In this document: positions 27,459-36,126 of the stretch, piece after piece | Position numbering within the stretch: the first letter of the stretch is position 1 | Layout of the letters: the number at the start of each line of letters is the position of its first letter | Assembly: GCA_904420125.1 (NCBI GenBank) | Contig: CAJFUK010000047.1 | Span: 1-64,000, forward strand | Direction of reading: 5' to 3' | From: Candidatus Falkowella caecavicola | GTDB lineage: Bacteria > Bacillota > Clostridia > Oscillospirales > Ruminococcaceae | Length of the DNA stretch: 64,000 nt | Translations under genes and position numbers: made by a program | The notes under the pieces: model-generated | Database searches by the model: none | What the model was told of the DNA's origin: nothing | What the model saw: only the letters and a program-made list of their open reading frames with translations

Positions 27459-29501
27459 ATGGAACGGCTTGAACAGACGACGATACAGTCCTTACAGGGT
27501 GTCGGAAAAAAAAGAGCAGAATTGTATGCCAGGTTGGGAATCCATACCGCCTACTCTCTGCTCCGGTTTTATCCCCGCAGTTATATTGATTTTACCGCCC
27601 CGCTGGGAATTATGGAGGCGCCGCTGGAACAACCAGCTGTTATCCGGGCAGAGGTCTATAAAAAACAGCCCGAACAAAGAATCCGCAAGGGTCTCACCCT
27701 CTACCGTGTTTATGCGACCGACGGCGTTGCCAATATGACCATCACTTTTTTTAATAATCCCTATGGATATGAGCAGCTTGCCATCGGACAGACCTATCTG
27801 TTCTACGGCAAGCTGACCGGGAATCTGACGCGCCGGGAGATGGGCGCACCGATTTTTATTCCGGATGCAGAGACGCCCGGGATGCAGCCGGTCTATCATT
27901 TGACAGAGGGCCTGACCTCTAAAATGGTCATGACGAATATGCGGGAAGCACTTTCCATCCTGCAGACCGCCGCGGTGGAAACCCTGCCGGCCGATCTTTT
28001 GAAGGAATACGGCCTGTGCAGTTTTGAATATGCTTTGCAAAATATTCATTTTCCGCAGGATGCCTACACCCTCTCGGTCGCCAAAAAGCGGCTGATCTTT
28101 GAAGAATTGCTGACATTACAGACCGGGCTGTTGCTTCTCAGGCAACGCAACCGCAAAGAAACACGGATGCGGTTACGGGATCCGGAGATCAGCGAGTTTT
28201 ACGCGGCGCTGCCCTTTGCTTTGACCGGCGCACAGCGGCGCGCAATTGATGACTGCCTGCAGGATATGCAGAAAAATACCTCCATGAACCGGTTGATTCA
28301 GGGGGATGTGGGGTCTGGAAAAACCATGGTCGCGGCAGCATGCTGTTATGCCTGCTCCAAAAACCGTTTGCAGGCGGCTATGATGGCGCCGACTGAAATC
28401 CTGGCCCTTCAACATTATGATTCGCTGACCCACCTTCTGGAACCGTTGGGGGTGCGTACCGCGCTGCTGACCGGGTCCATGCCCAAATCCCGCAAGGAAA
28501 AATGCAAAGCGGAGATTGCAGCAGGGGAATATGACCTTGTTGTGGGTACCCATGCCATTTTGCAGGAAACCACGGTGTTTCAAAATCTGGCTCTGGTGGT
28601 CACGGATGAACAGCACCGGTTCGGTGTCGCCCAACGCGCACGGCTGGCGCAGAAAGGTGACAACCCGCATGTGCTGGTGATGTCCGCAACCCCGATCCCC
28701 CGGACGCTGGCGCTGATCATGTACGGAGATCTGGATGTGTCGGTCATGGATGAACTGCCCCAGGGACGGCAGAAAATTGAAACCGCAGCGATGAGTACGG
28801 ACCAGCGCGCCAAGGCCTACCGTTTTATCCGCCGGCAGCTGGACGCCGGCAGGCAGGCTTATATTGTCTGTCCCATGATTGAGGACAGTGAAACAGACCT
28901 CATTTCCGTAACTGCTTACGCGGAAGAACTGCGGAAAGGAGAATTTGCATCTTATTCGGTGGGCCTGCTCCATGGGCGGATGAAGCCGGAAGAAAAAGAA
29001 GCGATTATGGGACAGTTTAAGGCAGGAAAGATCCAGTTGCTGGTCGCAACCACGGTTGTCGAGGTGGGCGTTGATGTGCCAAACGCAACGGTGATGATGC
29101 TCGAAAATGCAGAACGATTCGGTCTTTCCCAGATGCACCAGCTACGGGGGCGAGTCGGACGCGGCTCCTACAAGTCCTACTGCATCCTGCTGTCCGACCA
29201 CAACAGTCAGGAAAATCTGGCCCGCCTACAGGCCATGTGCCAGACATCTGACGGATTCAAAATCGCAGAGGAAGATCTCAAGCTCCGGGGACCCGGCGAC
29301 TTTTTCGGTGACCGGCAGCATGGTCTCCCAAAATTAAAGATCGCTGATATGATGGAGGACCTGTCTGTTTTGCGGACGACCCAGCAGGCAGCACGTGCGC
29401 TCCTTCAGAAAGACCCGCTGCTGGAAATGCCTGCACATAAAGGGCTGCGCCGGATGGTCGGGGAGCTGTTTGAGGAAGAAAAAAGCGGTACGTTTAACTG
29501 A
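27459..29501 (+). CDS. recG: ATP-dependent DNA helicase RecG
   Basis: Branch-migration helicase that regresses stalled forks and resolves recombination intermediates. 680 residues: an N-terminal OB-fold wedge domain (about 60-150; VIRAEVYKK and FYGKLTG), then two RecA-like helicase domains. Walker A is GDVGSGKT at 282-289 and the DEAH-like box is DEQH at 383-386, both characteristic of RecG; QLRGRVGRG is motif VI and the C-terminal LKLRGPGDFFGDRQHG is the family hallmark. Starts at ATG 27459. Confidence 0.97.
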   Translation: MERLEQTTIQSLQGVGKKRAELYARLGIHTAYSLLRFYPRSYIDFTAPLGIMEAPLEQPAVIRAEVYKKQPEQRIRKGLTLYRVYATDGVANMTITFFNNPYGYEQLAIGQTYLFYGKLTGNLTRREMGAPIFIPDAETPGMQPVYHLTEGLTSKMVMTNMREALSILQTAAVETLPADLLKEYGLCSFEYALQNIHFPQDAYTLSVAKKRLIFEELLTLQTGLLLLRQRNRKETRMRLRDPEISEFYAALPFALTGAQRRAIDDCLQDMQKNTSMNRLIQGDVGSGKTMVAAACCYACSKNRLQAAMMAPTEILALQHYDSLTHLLEPLGVRTALLTGSMPKSRKEKCKAEIAAGEYDLVVGTHAILQETTVFQNLALVVTDEQHRFGVAQRARLAQKGDNPHVLVMSATPIPRTLALIMYGDLDVSVMDELPQGRQKIETAAMSTDQRAKAYRFIRRQLDAGRQAYIVCPMIEDSETDLISVTAYAEELRKGEFASYSVGLLHGRMKPEEKEAIMGQFKAGKIQLLVATTVVEVGVDVPNATVMMLENAERFGLSQMHQLRGRVGRGSYKSYCILLSDHNSQENLARLQAMCQTSDGFKIAEEDLKLRGPGDFFGDRQHGLPKLKIADMMEDLSVLRTTQQAARALLQKDPLLEMPAHKGLRRMVGELFEEEKSGTFN

Positions 29502-29527
29502 TCCGTTAATAGAAGGGAGAAAATCCA

Positions 29528-30133
29528 ATGACATTAGAAGAACGAATGAAAAACGGCATGCTTTATTCCTGCGAGAATCCCGACCTGGTCCGTGCACAGG
29601 CAGCATGTATGGAGATTTTATACGATTTTAACCAAACCCGCCCCTCCCAGACGGAAAAACGGGATGCGCTGCTGAGACAACTATTGGCTGAAATCGGTAC
29701 GGACTGCTATGTAGAGCCGCCGCTGCACGCCAATTGGGGAAAAAATACCCACTTTGGAAATAAGGTATATGCCAATTTTAACCTGACCCTTGTGGACGAC
29801 ACGGATATCTATGTTGGAGACGGCGTGCTGTTCGGCCCCAATGTAACGGTATCTACAGCCGGGCACCCGATCGATCCCGACCTGCGGGCGCAGGGGCTGC
29901 AGTTCAATATCCCGATTTATATTGGAAAAAATGTATGGATCGGCGCAGGCGCGGTCCTTCTTCCCGGTGTGCATATCGGGGAAAACACGGTGATCGGCGC
30001 GGGCAGCATTGTCACCAGAGACATCCCGGCCAATGTCGTTGCCGTAGGTAATCCCTGCCGGGTGCTCCGGGAAATCAGTGAACGGGACCGGCTTTATTAC
30101 TATCAAAACCGAGCCGTGGAACTGGAATCCTGA
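29528..30133 (+). CDS. maltose/galactoside O-acetyltransferase family protein
   Basis: Left-handed beta-helix (hexapeptide repeat) acetyltransferase using acetyl-CoA. 201 residues with the Maa/LacA N-terminal helix pair (EERMKNGMLYSCENPDL), the catalytic His in VSTAGHPIDPDLR, and hexapeptide turns such as IYIGKNVWIGAGAVLLPGV. The sugar acceptor (maltose, galactoside or a surface glycan) is not decidable. Ribosome site GAAGGGAG before ATG 29528. Ends at the palindromic terminator 30196-30225. Confidence 0.93.
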   Translation: MTLEERMKNGMLYSCENPDLVRAQAACMEILYDFNQTRPSQTEKRDALLRQLLAEIGTDCYVEPPLHANWGKNTHFGNKVYANFNLTLVDDTDIYVGDGVLFGPNVTVSTAGHPIDPDLRAQGLQFNIPIYIGKNVWIGAGAVLLPGVHIGENTVIGAGSIVTRDIPANVVAVGNPCRVLREISERDRLYYYQNRAVELES

Positions 30134-30195
30134 TCCCCCGGTAATGCAAGGCTGTAACAAAACAAAAGGCGGAGGAAGGGAGACACTTCACAAGG

Positions 30196-30225
30196 AAAAA
30201 AGCAGGGCAATTGCCCTGCTTTTTA
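30196..30225 (+). terminator. terminator of the acetyltransferase gene
   Basis: A 10-bp perfect inverted repeat (30201-30210 with 30211-30220) flanked by A6 and T5 runs; a bidirectional form. Confidence 0.85.
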
Positions 30226-30455
30226 TACTGTCCAAACATCAATAAAAGAAGGATTGGGTATCAAAATCCGATGCTCATCCGCGGATACAAGGGGGCCTTT
30301 TATTTTAATGAATACAACCGTGGCACACTTCACAACTTTACAACGAAGTGTGCCACAACCGATACACCTTTTCTTGCATATACCATTACACCATGCGGCT
30401 TCGCATGATATGTAATGGCTTTACAGTTTTAAAACGCCTTGCGTTTTTTTGTCTG
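30226..30455. other. non-coding segment with three stem-loops
   Basis: Three inverted repeats lie in 230 bp. They are a 12-bp stem at 30320-30331/30345-30356, a two-tier stem at 30383-30418 (8-bp outer arms TACA/TGTA with an inner ATGCG/CGCAT), and a 7-bp AAAACGC/GCGTTTT stem at 30431-30447 followed by T's. The last could terminate either strand. The first two have no known function; the density of repeats suggests a relic of a mobile element or a non-coding RNA. Confidence 0.5.
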
Positions 30456-31031
30456 TTATTGCCTTGTGTAAACCGTCATACTGACGCCCTCGTCTTGTAT
30501 CAATGTATCCTTTGGCATTCTCAAAAATTTGCAGGTCACATATATATCGCCTGCCGCGCCGGAGACATTGATAATCTGTATGAAATATATCCCCCAAAAC
30601 CATGATAACGGCACCAGAACATTAACGATCGCAAGCGTTACCAAGAATGTCACAATTGGCGCAAGCGCTATAAAGATATATGCGGCCCTGTCGTAATAAT
30701 CCTTACTACTGGTGTAGGCGTATATACCGGTAAAACCATAACTTATCTTCTTTGTGCCGCAGATTTTCATAGCAACGCCGTGTATAAGCTCATGCAAAAT
30801 TATATATATAATCGCCAGTGTAAAAAATAAAAAAACTTTTAAAAGAAGCATCATGTAGCTTTCTTCATTAAAAAATGTGGAAAGCGGTATGTAAAAAAGC
30901 ATCGGCACCGCCATAGCAATCGCAATCAGTAGCGACAAAAAATTTACAAGCAGCATCTTCTTTGTATCTTTTTGCAAATCGAGCGTAAAACATTCGGTAT
31001 ATTCTCTAGGTAATTCGCCAAAGGTTTTCAA
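30456..31031 (-). CDS. DUF3267 putative zinc metalloprotease
   Basis: 191 residues of DUF3267, an intramembrane-type zinc metallopeptidase-like family. The HELIH motif (ILHELIHGVAMKICG) is the HExxH zinc site; four hydrophobic segments surround it, consistent with an integral membrane protein. I place the start at TTG 31031 because LKTFGELPREY matches the family N terminus and AAAAAGGGTGG lies just upstream; a longer ORF extends to 31064. AT-richer than flanking genes and bracketed by hairpins, hence possibly acquired. No target protein is implied. Confidence 0.82.
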   Translation of the reverse strand: MKTFGELPREYTECFTLDLQKDTKKMLLVNFLSLLIAIAMAVPMLFYIPLSTFFNEESYMMLLLKVFLFFTLAIIYIILHELIHGVAMKICGTKKISYGFTGIYAYTSSKDYYDRAAYIFIALAPIVTFLVTLAIVNVLVPLSWFWGIYFIQIINVSGAAGDIYVTCKFLRMPKDTLIQDEGVSMTVYTRQ

Positions 31032-31129
31032 AATTACCACCACCCTTTTTATCAGTAGTTTCAAAAGAAACGCCGCCGTTTTACCAGCCTGTAAAAATAA
31101 TCTGCCGCTTGTCTGAAACCATTCCTTTT

Positions 31130-31642
31130 TTACAGAACAAGGGACGGTGCAGCATAAACACGGGATGCCAGTTCGTTATCCAACATATAAAGGGATTTTG
31201 CATCTGAACCAAAGAGATCATACCGTTTGATCAGATCCTCGGCATTCTTTTCCTCTTCTCCCTGCTCCTTAACAAACCAGTCTAAAAACTGCATGGTACG
31301 GAAGTCCTTAACCGCAAAAGCCGCCTCATAAATCGTATGAATGGAAGCGGTAACGAACTGTTCATGTGCCAGCGTTGCTTCCAGGGGCGCTTTGAAATTC
31401 GTATAATGCTTATACGGCGCATCAATTGCACCCAGGGATACCTTTTCGGAGTTGTTCCGCAGATAGGTATTGAACAGCATGGCATGATCGCGTTCCTCCT
31501 GCGCCTGGATATAAAACCAGTTTCCAAAGCCGTCCAGGCCCTCGTCATAGAAATAATTGGAGATATCCAAATACAGATAAGCCGAATAAAATTCTTTGAC
31601 AACCTGCTCGTTTAACAGTTTTGCAACCTCTTTGTTTAACAT
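31130..31642 (-). CDS. ftnA: ferritin
   Basis: Iron-storage protein of 170 residues, a four-helix bundle forming 24-mers. Ferroxidase residues are visible: Glu in NEQVVKEFYSAY, the EERDHA pair, and EEEKNAED in helix D region. The C-terminal helix (LASRVYAAPS) is of the FtnA type. ATG 31642 is preceded by GGAGTGG at acceptable spacing. Stores iron and limits Fenton chemistry; no Fur box was recognised upstream. Confidence 0.95.
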   Translation of the reverse strand: MLNKEVAKLLNEQVVKEFYSAYLYLDISNYFYDEGLDGFGNWFYIQAQEERDHAMLFNTYLRNNSEKVSLGAIDAPYKHYTNFKAPLEATLAHEQFVTASIHTIYEAAFAVKDFRTMQFLDWFVKEQGEEEKNAEDLIKRYDLFGSDAKSLYMLDNELASRVYAAPSLVL

Positions 31643-31721
31643 TAGTGATCCACTCCATTTCCTTGATAAAGTCTGTGCAAACAGTAAAATATGTCAGTCC
31701 AAAGGATGACCAAATAGAAGA

Positions 31722-32441
31722 TTAGATTTTCAGAGACAAGACCAGCTGCTTGTCTTCCGGGCTGACCCGGAAACTTTCTCTGATTTTCTGGATGGCCTTG
31801 TTCTGGGTTGCTGCGTCCAGCTGCCGGCTTTCCAACAGCCGCAGCACCGGCTCCCGAAACTTGGCAAATGCCGTTGCAATCAGCCAGGCACGGGCCATCA
31901 TCACATAATAAAAGGGGGTGTCCGTCTCCAGGACTTTCTGCAAAACCGCGTCAATCGTATCCGGTTCCAGATAATAGCTCATCAGCATCACCAGCCCGAA
32001 TCGCTGTTCCCAAGGGTTTGGGCTCTGCAAAAATACGTCGCAGTCTGTCCAGAAAAGGGAGCTGTATTTGCGCATCCCCTTAAGGGAAGAACAAAATACA
32101 TCGTTGACTGCCCAATTATCAATTTTCGACACAAACCGTCGGATTTTTTCCATCCACTCCGGATAGGGAAGCCGCAGCCGGCCGATGACCAGCCCTTCCA
32201 GGACCGTTTCCTCATACAAGTTTCCGCGCCAGTCCGCGCAAGCCAAAAAAGACAGCGGATTTCCCTGAGAAATTTCCGCCGCCATCTTTCGCAGCACGGG
32301 GATTCGAATCCCCAGCATGGGCGGCGGATTCGGGATTAAGCCACTTTGAAAATCCCGGTATGCCGGTTGGGCAACCGATTCCAGCCATAAAAGCAGCTCC
32401 CGATAGTCATTCTCCGTCCAGTTTTCTTTTCGCAGATCCAT
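31722..32441 (-). CDS. DNA alkylation repair protein (HEAT-repeat family)
   Basis: 239-residue member of the AlkD/DNA alkylation repair family, all-helical HEAT-like repeats that excise or bind alkylated bases. The diagnostic segments IPVLRKMAAEI, WIEKIRRFVSKIDNWAVNDVF-like (MEKIRRFVSKIDNW) and NPWEQRFGLVMLMSYY are present. Its specific base substrate is not knowable from sequence. It directly precedes ferritin and follows ricT, so it is probably the tail of that operon. Confidence 0.85.
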   Translation of the reverse strand: MDLRKENWTENDYRELLLWLESVAQPAYRDFQSGLIPNPPPMLGIRIPVLRKMAAEISQGNPLSFLACADWRGNLYEETVLEGLVIGRLRLPYPEWMEKIRRFVSKIDNWAVNDVFCSSLKGMRKYSSLFWTDCDVFLQSPNPWEQRFGLVMLMSYYLEPDTIDAVLQKVLETDTPFYYVMMARAWLIATAFAKFREPVLRLLESRQLDAATQNKAIQKIRESFRVSPEDKQLVLSLKI

Positions 32442-32464
32442 GCGGCATCCCTCACTGCAAATAC

Positions 32465-33331
32465 TTATTCTTCCAGAGACTTGAGCGCCCGAAGTTCGTC
32501 TTTATCCACCTTAATTTCTGCGTCTTTGAGAATACGAATCTCTTCTTTATTAAATGTATGGGGTGCTGCATCCGGCGTTTTATCCAGCTTTACGCGATAT
32601 ATTCCGGTCAGCAGGTTCAGATCCACCACAACGCCCCGGCCCTCTGGTGTCTGCACATAAGCACCCATCTTAGGGGAATACCGCAGAAGTTCCTCATATA
32701 CGTCCTGTTCGTATTTTAAACAGCACATCAGGCGCCCACAGGTGCCGGATATTTTGGTCGGGTTCAAAGAAAGCCCCTGCTCCTTGGCCATTTTTATCGA
32801 GACAGGCTGAAAATCTCCCAGAAAAGTTGAACAACAGAACGGACGCCCACAGACACCCAGGCCGCCGAGCATTTTGCTTTCGTCCCGCACTCCAATCTGG
32901 CGCAGTTCAATCCGGGTCCGGAAAACAGACGCCAGATCCTTGACCAGTTCACGGAAATCCACCCGTCCGTCGGCGGTAAAGTAAAACAGGATCTTGTTGC
33001 CGTCAAACGTATAATTGACATCAATTAAACGCATTTCCAGATGATGCTTGGCAATCTTCTGCTGGCAGATCTCAAACGCTTCCGCTTCCTTCTTCCGGTT
33101 TTGCTCCACCAGCGCAAGATCTTCACTGTTTGCCGCGCGGATAATGCTTTTCAACGGAGCGACGATCTGAGAATCTTCTACTTCCCGGTTGGCCAGCGCA
33201 ACTTCTCCGCACTCGATTCCCCGTGCAGTTTCGACAATGACATGCTTCCCGGTTTCGAGTTTTTGCCCGTTCGGGGCAAAATAATAGATCTTTCCTACAT
33301 TCCGAAACCGGACTCCAATCACTTCCGTCAT
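32465..33331 (-). CDS. ricT: regulatory iron-sulfur-containing complex subunit RicT (YaaT)
   Basis: Subunit of the RicAFT complex that guides RNase Y processing and affects sporulation and biofilm in Bacillus. 288 residues with the PSP1 domain and the characteristic cysteine cluster (VCGRPFCCSTFL and GTCGRLMCCLKYEQ) that binds an iron-sulfur cluster. Conserved opening TEVIGVRFRNVGKIYYF. ATG 33331. Its target RNase Y is encoded at the left of this window. It lies between holB and the DNA-repair gene in the conserved holB-ricT order. Confidence 0.95.
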   Translation of the reverse strand: MTEVIGVRFRNVGKIYYFAPNGQKLETGKHVIVETARGIECGEVALANREVEDSQIVAPLKSIIRAANSEDLALVEQNRKKEAEAFEICQQKIAKHHLEMRLIDVNYTFDGNKILFYFTADGRVDFRELVKDLASVFRTRIELRQIGVRDESKMLGGLGVCGRPFCCSTFLGDFQPVSIKMAKEQGLSLNPTKISGTCGRLMCCLKYEQDVYEELLRYSPKMGAYVQTPEGRGVVVDLNLLTGIYRVKLDKTPDAAPHTFNKEEIRILKDAEIKVDKDELRALKSLEE

Positions 33332-33364
33332 TCTCTCAATCCTTTCCTTTCTCCGAGAAGGTCT

Positions 33365-34387
33365 CTATTTTTCATGTAAAATCATCCATATATTTGCGCT
33401 GAGATATCCAAGCGTCAGCCCGATATTCGCATTGCGGTCCAGGCAGCCCAGCGCGTACTGCATTGCGTCCACGGCCTTAAACAGACGGGTTAAAGCTGTA
33501 CGCTCAGCCAATGCGTCCGCCAGTGAAACAAACGGGGTCAGATAGACCGTCCCCCCGGCCTTTTTACAGGCAGCGTCCCGCAGAATCAGAATGCAGTAAC
33601 TAATACTATCATACGCTTTTTGGCGGTTTGCGTCAAGTGAAGAAAAAGTGGATAACAGGGAAAATTCATCCGGCGCCAGCAGACTTTCCGCAATCTGCGC
33701 AGCCAAAACGGTATGTTCCCCTGCGCTGCCGTCTGTCAGCACCTGCAGTCCTTTGCCGATATTGCCGCCGGAAATCCGCGCTGCACGCTGATATTCGTCC
33801 GGCGCATGTCCGGGCGCCTGCATGGACAATGCCTGTTCGCATTCCTGTTCCGAAACCGGTCGGAGCGGCAGCTGGATACAGCGGGACCGGACGGTTTCCG
33901 GCACGGCAAAGCGGTTTTCACAAAGCAGAAAGATCACGGTCGAAGCCGGCGGCTCTTCAATGACCTTTAACAGAGAATTGGCAGCCGCTACGGTCATATC
34001 GTCTACACCGCAGAGAATATAAACTTTACAGGCTCCGTCGTTGGGCAGAATATAGGCATCACTCCGCAGTTTGCGGGCCTCTTCCGCATGGAAACTGTTC
34101 TTGCCTTTTTCATGCAGCCCCATCCAGATCAGATCCGGATGGCTGGCGGAAAAAACCTTCCGGCAGCTGGAACAATTTTCGCAGGGGCAAGGTCCCGACA
34201 CCTGTTTATCCTGGCCATATTCGGGCCGGTTTTGACAGAGAATCGCCTGCGCAAACCGTTTGGCCAGGGTCTTTTTCCCCAATCCTGCCTCCCCGTACAA
34301 AAGATACGCATGACTAAAACGCCCACTCTCCGCCGAAAAAGTGAGCGTTTGAACAGCCTGTTCATTTCCGTAAAAACAGAATCCCAT
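33365..34387 (-). CDS. holB: DNA polymerase III subunit delta'
   Basis: Clamp-loader subunit of the replisome. 340 residues with the AAA+ P-loop in GEAGLGKKTL, a zinc module with the four-cysteine pattern CPCENCSSC, and sensor motif VIEEPPASTVIFLL. The C-terminal collar helical region is present. Ribosome site and ATG at 34387; 24 bp separate it from darA. The arrangement darA-holB-ricT is the standard Firmicute block. Confidence 0.93.
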   Translation of the reverse strand: MGFCFYGNEQAVQTLTFSAESGRFSHAYLLYGEAGLGKKTLAKRFAQAILCQNRPEYGQDKQVSGPCPCENCSSCRKVFSASHPDLIWMGLHEKGKNSFHAEEARKLRSDAYILPNDGACKVYILCGVDDMTVAAANSLLKVIEEPPASTVIFLLCENRFAVPETVRSRCIQLPLRPVSEQECEQALSMQAPGHAPDEYQRAARISGGNIGKGLQVLTDGSAGEHTVLAAQIAESLLAPDEFSLLSTFSSLDANRQKAYDSISYCILILRDAACKKAGGTVYLTPFVSLADALAERTALTRLFKAVDAMQYALGCLDRNANIGLTLGYLSANIWMILHEK

Positions 34388-34411
34388 GATTATCCTTTTC
34401 TATGATCCTAT

Positions 34412-34735
34412 TTAGAATTTTTCAAAACGTTCTACATTGGTCACAAAAATAGTCGCACCGCCTACCGTTACTTCTACCGGAAACGCCGTATATACGCTCA
34501 CACCGTACGTTGCGGATGACGGCACCATCTGGGTGCGCTTTTTACTATGCTTTGCAATGACCTCGATCGCCTCATCTACTTTATCATCTTCTGTACAAAT
34601 CATAAAAGTGGTATTGCCTGCACGCAAAAAACCGCCGGTTGTTGCCAATTTGGTCGCAAAAAATCCAGCCTTTGTCAGCGAAGAAGAAACCAGCGTACTG
34701 TCGTCATTGTTTACAATCGCATAAATCAGTTTCAT
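34412..34735 (-). CDS. darA: cyclic di-AMP receptor DarA (YaaQ, PII-like)
   Basis: 107-residue PII-like trimeric protein that binds cyclic di-AMP. The family pattern is intact: MKLIYAIVNNDDS, LVSSSLTKAGFFATKLATTGGFLRAGNTTF and the C-terminal VEVTVGGATIFV. ATG 34735 follows AAGGAG; a TTG directly upstream gives the alternative start. Signals envelope or osmotic state; its partners are unknown in most species. Confidence 0.95.
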   Translation of the reverse strand: MKLIYAIVNNDDSTLVSSSLTKAGFFATKLATTGGFLRAGNTTFMICTEDDKVDEAIEVIAKHSKKRTQMVPSSATYGVSVYTAFPVEVTVGGATIFVTNVERFEKF

Positions 34736-34779
34736 CAAATCACCACTCCTTATCAGTCATTTTCACAAAATCCATGATC

Positions 34780-36126
34780 TTATTTTAACACTTTTATGGA
34801 TAAAAAGCTACTGTTTTTTAAAAGTTTTTGTGTGTTTTCCGTCATCTTTTCGCCGGGCACAACAATGGGTATACCGGGCGGACAGGTGATACAGGTCTGT
34901 GCCGAAACCCTGCCTGCTGCCTGTTCCACCAATACCTCCTCTACATCAGAAAATAACGCTTCATGCGGGCTGCATACCGTTTCCGGCCAGCCAAAGCCCG
35001 GCATCAGATCATCTGCCGACAGGCTTTTTTGCCCGCCCACAGGACAGGCGGCAATCGCTTGCGACAGCCGTGAAAAATCGGTCTCCGTATTCCAGGGAGT
35101 CATCAGGAATAAGACATGGCGCGCGCTGACATATTCGGGTTCCAACCCTCTCTGCCGGAAATACAGCGCAAGGTCCTCTCCGTTCATCCACGCTGCCGAA
35201 GCGTCCAGCGCAAGCTTGGTACAGTCTCCCGGCAGCGGGGCAAAGCCCTTCTGGCGGGCAAGGGAAAAAAGTGCTGCGCGTTTTTTCTCCAGCTGCATGA
35301 ACAAATCCTTCCCACAGCGACTCAGCAGCTCTACGGCAAGTTCCAGAGAACGCAGGATCAGATAAGACGGGCTGGTAGAGCCAAACAGTGCCATGGCCTG
35401 TTTGCCTTCTGCCGCAGAAAAATCCCCCCCGATATGCAGAAAACTGCCGCCAGTCAGAACCGGCAACGTCTTATGCGCACTGTCACAGCAGAGCGAAGCA
35501 CCAAATGTCATGGGATGGCGGTCCTCGCTGCAGAATTTCAGATGGGAGCCATGAGCGTTATCCACCAGCAGCGGAATACCATATTCCCGGCAGACCGCGG
35601 CAATCCCCGCCAGATCCGCTGACTGCCCCATATAATCCGGACTGGTTATATAGACCGCATCACAAGCCTCGCGCGCCAGCAGTTCCTTTGTCTGCTCCGG
35701 CGTAACCGGCGCGGAAAATCCGTGCTGTTGAGAAAATACCGGATAAATCCAGACAGGGTCTATATTTAAAAGGGCACAGGCATTGACAAAAGCCTGATGC
35801 GCGCTCCGGCCGGCTGCAATCCGGCATTTTTTCCCCGGCGCCTGCATTTGCAGCATCCGAAGCATAGCCTGAATGCAGAGGGTTGAACCGCCCGCGCTGA
35901 ACAGTGTGGCCTCAGTTTGATAGAGCGCCGCAGCATTTTCCTCCGCGCGCCGCAGAATCCCTTCCGAATGAAACAAAACATCGGCCCCGTCGATCTCTGT
36001 GATATCCAGCGCGCCCAGATCTCCGAGAAAGGGAACATTCCCCTTATGTCCCGGCATATGAAAACGCGCCGTACCGCTTTTTGCATAGTCCTGCAAAAAG
36101 CGGTCAACCGGCGTGCTCTGTTGCAT
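34780..36126 (-). CDS. Orn/Lys/Arg decarboxylase family protein (YaaO-like)
   Basis: PLP-dependent decarboxylase, 448 residues. The family motifs MPGHKGN, GADVLFHSEGI, AGGSTLCIQA and the Schiff-base Lys in DSAHKTLPVLTGGSFLH are present. Start ATG 36126 overlaps the previous stop (TGATG), so it is translationally coupled to the upstream methyltransferase-like gene. In Bacillus the homologue yaaO precedes tmk-yaaQ-yaaR-holB-yaaT; here tmk and yaaR are absent between it and darA. Substrate (arginine, lysine or ornithine) is unassigned. Confidence 0.9.
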   Translation of the reverse strand: MQQSTPVDRFLQDYAKSGTARFHMPGHKGNVPFLGDLGALDITEIDGADVLFHSEGILRRAEENAAALYQTEATLFSAGGSTLCIQAMLRMLQMQAPGKKCRIAAGRSAHQAFVNACALLNIDPVWIYPVFSQQHGFSAPVTPEQTKELLAREACDAVYITSPDYMGQSADLAGIAAVCREYGIPLLVDNAHGSHLKFCSEDRHPMTFGASLCCDSAHKTLPVLTGGSFLHIGGDFSAAEGKQAMALFGSTSPSYLILRSLELAVELLSRCGKDLFMQLEKKRAALFSLARQKGFAPLPGDCTKLALDASAAWMNGEDLALYFRQRGLEPEYVSARHVLFLMTPWNTETDFSRLSQAIAACPVGGQKSLSADDLMPGFGWPETVCSPHEALFSDVEEVLVEQAAGRVSAQTCITCPPGIPIVVPGEKMTENTQKLLKNSSFLSIKVLK

